Shown here one piece after another: positions 5,551 to 6,540 of a stretch of DNA of 6,540 bases. The notes beneath the pieces were generated by a model. The model was not told the DNA's origin. It worked only from the letters and a program-made list of their open reading frames with translations, and made no database searches. The stretch's first letter is position 1, and each line of letters opens with the position of its first letter. The DNA is taken from positions 1-6,540 of the forward strand of contig QKII01000016.1 of the NCBI GenBank assembly GCA_003249625.1, given 5' to 3'. The position numbers and the translations under genes were made by a program. The DNA comes from Propionivibrio sp. (GTDB taxonomy: Bacteria; Pseudomonadota; Gammaproteobacteria; Burkholderiales; Rhodocyclaceae).

Positions 5551-6168
5551 ATGTATTACGGAGAGAAACTCAATGCGGGGACACATCTTGTCGGCGCCAT
5601 GCTTGCGCTTGCCGGCACCATCTGGTTACTCGCAAGCGCCGTTTCCGGCGGCAATGGCTGGAAAATTACCAGCACCGCCATTTATGGCATAACACTGATC
5701 ACACTGTATGGCATATCAACCGCGTATCACAGCTCTCATGGAAAGGCTAAGGAGCTACTGCGACAGCTTGATCATCTCTCGATCTACCTACTAATTGCCG
5801 GCAGTTATACGCCGTTCTGCTTGGTAACTTTGCGCGGCCCATGGGGGTGGTCGCTGCTTGGGATCATCTGGATGCTCGCGGCTCTCGGCATGTGGCAGGA
5901 AATGAGGCCAAGATCGGGGCCGAGAGTGCTATCGGTAGTGATCTATGCGACCATGGGTTGGATCGCGCTCGTGGCGGTCACTCCGTTGCTCGAGCACCTG
6001 GGAAAAGACGGGTTCATTTGGTTGCTTACGGGCGGGGGCGCTTATACGATTGGTCTCTTGTTTTATGCCTTCAGCAAGCGTTACCCAAGCTGGCACGGCA
6101 TCTGGCACATATTCGTCCTCGCCGGCAGTGTGCTTCATTTCATTGCCATTTCTTTTTTTGTTATCTAA
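5551..6168 (+). CDS. trhA: Hemolysin III family (TrhA, PAQR-type) membrane protein
   Basis: 205 residues, the usual length of bacterial hemolysin III/YqfA proteins. These are seven-helix inner-membrane proteins related to eukaryotic PAQR receptors; in E. coli TrhA has been linked to membrane-lipid and energy homeostasis, and true haemolytic activity is doubtful. Hydrophobic helices fall roughly at 12-32, 40-60, 75-93, 100-115, 127-145, 155-174 and 185-204. The family's metal-site residues are present: S56-x3-H60 (STAYH), D74 in LDHLSIYLLIAGSYTP, and H182-x3-H186 (HGIWH). The N-terminus MYYGEKLN with His12 is typical. ATG 5551 is chosen because it gives this family N-terminus; the ribosome site is weak (GAAGA). 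A TTG at 5524 would add nine residues. There is no tight neighbour, so it is probably monocistronic. A lipid-related role would fit the neighbouring operon, but the distance and loose spacing do not show a link. Confidence 0.93.
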   Translation: MYYGEKLNAGTHLVGAMLALAGTIWLLASAVSGGNGWKITSTAIYGITLITLYGISTAYHSSHGKAKELLRQLDHLSIYLLIAGSYTPFCLVTLRGPWGWSLLGIIWMLAALGMWQEMRPRSGPRVLSVVIYATMGWIALVAVTPLLEHLGKDGFIWLLTGGGAYTIGLLFYAFSKRYPSWHGIWHIFVLAGSVLHFIAISFFVI

Positions 6169-6361
6169 GTGCTGAAGAAGACCCGTGGCCCTCTGACGTT
6201 GAAGCCTTGCCTAATCAATGCAGACTGTTGGCCTCAGCCTTTGGGATATGCTCGCCGTTTTTTGACTACTAACAAGCTCTCTATCAGGAACAGAACTTAT
6301 GGGCGAAATTTGGTGATACACATTAGATTCGGACATAAGGTAAGTCTAGGAAGGTAGTTCG
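6169..6361. other. Gene-free spacer before the protease-like gene
   Basis: AT-richer than the rest of the window. A GTG-started frame of 62 codons covers it but has no codon bias, ribosome site or recognisable protein. No clear promoter or terminator could be assigned by eye, although transcription of the next gene probably starts here. Confidence 0.5.
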
Positions 6362-6370
6362 ATGATCGAA
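6358..6370. repeat. Palindrome over a start codon
   Basis: TTCGAT-G-ATCGAA is a perfect 6-bp inverted repeat with a 1-nt centre that spans the ATG (6362) of the protease-like gene. It could be a regulator site or an mRNA element, or simply chance. Confidence 0.3.
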
Positions 6371-6540
6371 TCCATTTTGCTGACGGTGGCACGTCTTTGC
6401 ACGTATGAGCAGAAGCGTCTCCTGACCAATGCCAGCAGTTTTTTCTTCGAACGTGACGGCCGCTTGTTTCTCGTGACAAGCCGACATGTCATGCGAGATG
6501 AACCAAGCAAGCATTTCCCCGATCGCATTGAAATCGAATT
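6362..6540 (+). CDS. Trypsin-like peptidase domain protein (5' part only)
   Basis: The frame is open from ATG 6362 to the window edge (59 full codons). AGGAAGG (6348-6354) lies 7 nt before the ATG, an excellent ribosome site. The N-terminus has no signal peptide; after about 25 residues it reads SFFFERDGRLFLVTSRHVMR (26-45), the entry to a trypsin-like beta-barrel in which H42 of VTSRHV sits where the catalytic histidine is expected. The downstream text DEPSKHFPDRIEIE matches a group of cytoplasmic-looking bacterial trypsin-like proteins often annotated as hypothetical or serine protease. The Asp and Ser of the triad lie beyond the window, so activity cannot be judged. It is unrelated in spacing to the hemolysin III gene. 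Confidence 0.75.
   Translation, partial: MIESILLTVARLCTYEQKRLLTNASSFFFERDGRLFLVTSRHVMRDEPSKHFPDRIEIE

Noticed and set aside
6169..6357. 62-codon GTG frame directly after the hemolysin III stop
   Set aside because: No third-position bias, no ribosome site of its own and no recognisable protein.

Overview
The window looks like a chromosomal segment of a GC-rich proteobacterium, most likely beta- or gammaproteobacterial. That assignment rests on gene content and protein style only; no rRNA or other marker is present. Positions 1 to about 5040 hold a compact GC-rich block. Positions 5043-6540 are looser and visibly less GC-rich, with ordinary unrelated genes.

Left block, minus strand (4034 down to 1): a tightly packed operon read from right to left. 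The order is a previously uncalled 52-residue small ORF (3876-4034), an FAD-dependent amine-oxidase-like oxidoreductase (2544-3866), a DUF1365 protein (1771-2535), a Cfa-like SAM-dependent fatty-acid methyltransferase (578-1774) and a chalcone-isomerase-like exported protein that runs off the left edge (1-609). Junctions are 9 nt, 8 nt, a 4-nt ATGA overlap and a probable 32-nt overlap, which indicates one transcript and translational coupling. The flavin oxidase, DUF1365 and Cfa-like trio is a known proteobacterial lipid-modification set that acts on membrane acyl chains.

Centre (4035-4130): a very compact divergent control region. A sigma70-type promoter on each strand can be read with the two -10 boxes lying on the same bases. 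The same 16-bp operator-like motif (14/16 identical) appears in mirror orientation just in front of each first start codon. Seven copies of the TTTGT/ACAAA half-site fall within 89 bp.

Plus strand from 4131: a LitR/CarH-type MerR regulator with a winged-helix DNA-binding domain followed by a B12-binding domain. It keeps the W-x9-E-H and E-x-H-x-x-G signatures of adenosylcobalamin photoreceptors. The simplest model is that LitR with B12 represses both its own gene and the lipid operon in the dark, and light releases repression so that membrane lipids are modified under photo-oxidative stress. The Cfa-like enzyme lacks two bicarbonate-site residues of true cyclopropane synthases, so its product may not be a cyclopropane.

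Right block: about 210 bp without a convincing gene (5043-5253), a doubtful small membrane-protein ORF (5254-5421), a hemolysin III/TrhA (PAQR-type) membrane protein (5551-6168), about 190 bp without a gene, and the start of a trypsin-like protease-type protein that runs off the right edge (6362-6540).
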